50,166 nt of DNA from a virus. How positions within the stretch are numbered: position 1 is the stretch's first letter; the number at the start of each line of letters is the position of its first letter. The stretch is taken from IMG/VR virus record IMGVR_UViG_3300025617_000810, positions 1 to 50,166 of that record. The stretch is one strand, 5' to 3'. The notes below the pieces were generated by a model that worked only from the letters and a program-made list of their open reading frames with translations, made no database searches and was not told where the DNA came from. Shown one piece after another: positions 50,058 through 50,166 of this stretch. A program made the position numbers and the translations under genes.

Positions 50058-50166
50058 TACTTTAGTGCCTCCCAAGTTTTATACTTCTCAAGTTGTGCTT
50101 CGTAAGCATCCTTTAGTTCTCGCAACTTAGGATACTTTGCTTCCATTTCTACGTCACGCTTTAATA
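50057..50166 (-). CDS. C-terminal fragment of a phage gene (5' end outside window)
   Basis: The minus-strand frame is open from the window edge to a TAA at 50059-50057. About 35 residues are visible, charged and helical (KYPKLRELKDAYEAQLEK, ending WEALK), as in a coiled coil. The rest of the gene lies beyond 50166; function cannot be told. Confidence 0.6.
   Translation of the reverse strand, partial: LKRDVEMEAKYPKLRELKDAYEAQLEKYKTWEALK

Noticed and set aside
1-50166. tRNA genes, CRISPR arrays, insertion sequences or attachment sites
   Set aside because: No cloverleaf-like sequence, spaced repeats, transposase or integrase was recognised by reading; a dedicated tRNA scan would be decisive.

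Overview
The window looks like about 50 kb of a tailed, T4-like (myovirus-type) marine phage genome. It is strongly AT-rich, almost gap-free, and arranged as long runs of overlapping genes. It carries proteins typical of marine T4-like phages of cyanobacteria, SAR11 and related hosts: tail-fibre-like proteins with a shared N-terminal domain, a T4 RNase H-type 5'-3' nuclease, a MoxR/VWA pair, FolE and QueE, a HIT protein and phage 2OG-oxygenases. I see no tRNA, integrase, IS element, CRISPR array or rRNA. The host cannot be read from the sequence; a low-GC marine bacterium is an inference.

Layout. (1) 1-10635, plus strand: virion structural genes. These are a large partial tail protein, a small structural protein, three consecutive proteins sharing one N-terminal domain (the first with a collar domain), and another structural protein. 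At least one exact T4-type late promoter motif (TATAAATA) lies here. (2) 10671-17121, plus: a small hypothetical gene, four glycosyltransferase-like genes with DxD-type motifs, a twitch-type radical SAM (rSAM) gene set between two of them, a methyltransferase-like gene and an 83-aa ORF. (3) 17114-27034, plus: nine consecutive, overlapping or nearly abutting rSAM genes. The last is split into core and SPASM-like ORFs at an A6 run. A twitch rSAM and a QueC-like PP-loop enzyme converge on them from the minus strand (27024-28986). (4) 29061-32693, plus: 2OG-oxygenase-like, GNAT-like, small membrane protein, class IV aminotransferase, a very short ANL (AMP-binding) protein and a P-loop/sulfotransferase-like protein. 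A methyltransferase with an ACP-like N-terminus converges on it. (5) 33476-37114, plus: TctA-type permease, TctC-type periplasmic binding protein and a second ANL enzyme, behind a palindromic promoter. (6) 37106-50166, minus: an Mtd-N-type tail protein, small conserved phage genes, VWA/metallopeptidase-like protein plus MoxR ATPase, RNase H, an MBD4-like DNA glycosylase, queE, a 29-aa membrane micropeptide, folE, SGNH hydrolase-like, HIT, 2OG-oxygenase and phosphoribosyltransferase genes.

How it may work together. Regions 2-5 form a roughly 26-kb accessory island between structural and replication-type genes. It holds 11 rSAM enzymes (12 in the window with QueE), 4 glycosyltransferase-like proteins, 2 methyltransferases, 2 adenylating enzymes, an aminotransferase, an oxygenase and a two-component carboxylate uptake set. 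I infer a phage-carried modification or biosynthesis system; its substrate is unknown. The TctA/TctC/ANL operon suggests uptake and activation of an organic acid. Separately, folE, queE and a QueC-like gene point to 7-deazaguanine (preQ0) synthesis, used by many phages for DNA modification, although no QueD or transglycosylase is in the window. Several intergenic regions carry near-perfect sigma70-type promoters (TTGACA/T, 17 bp, TATAAT-like).
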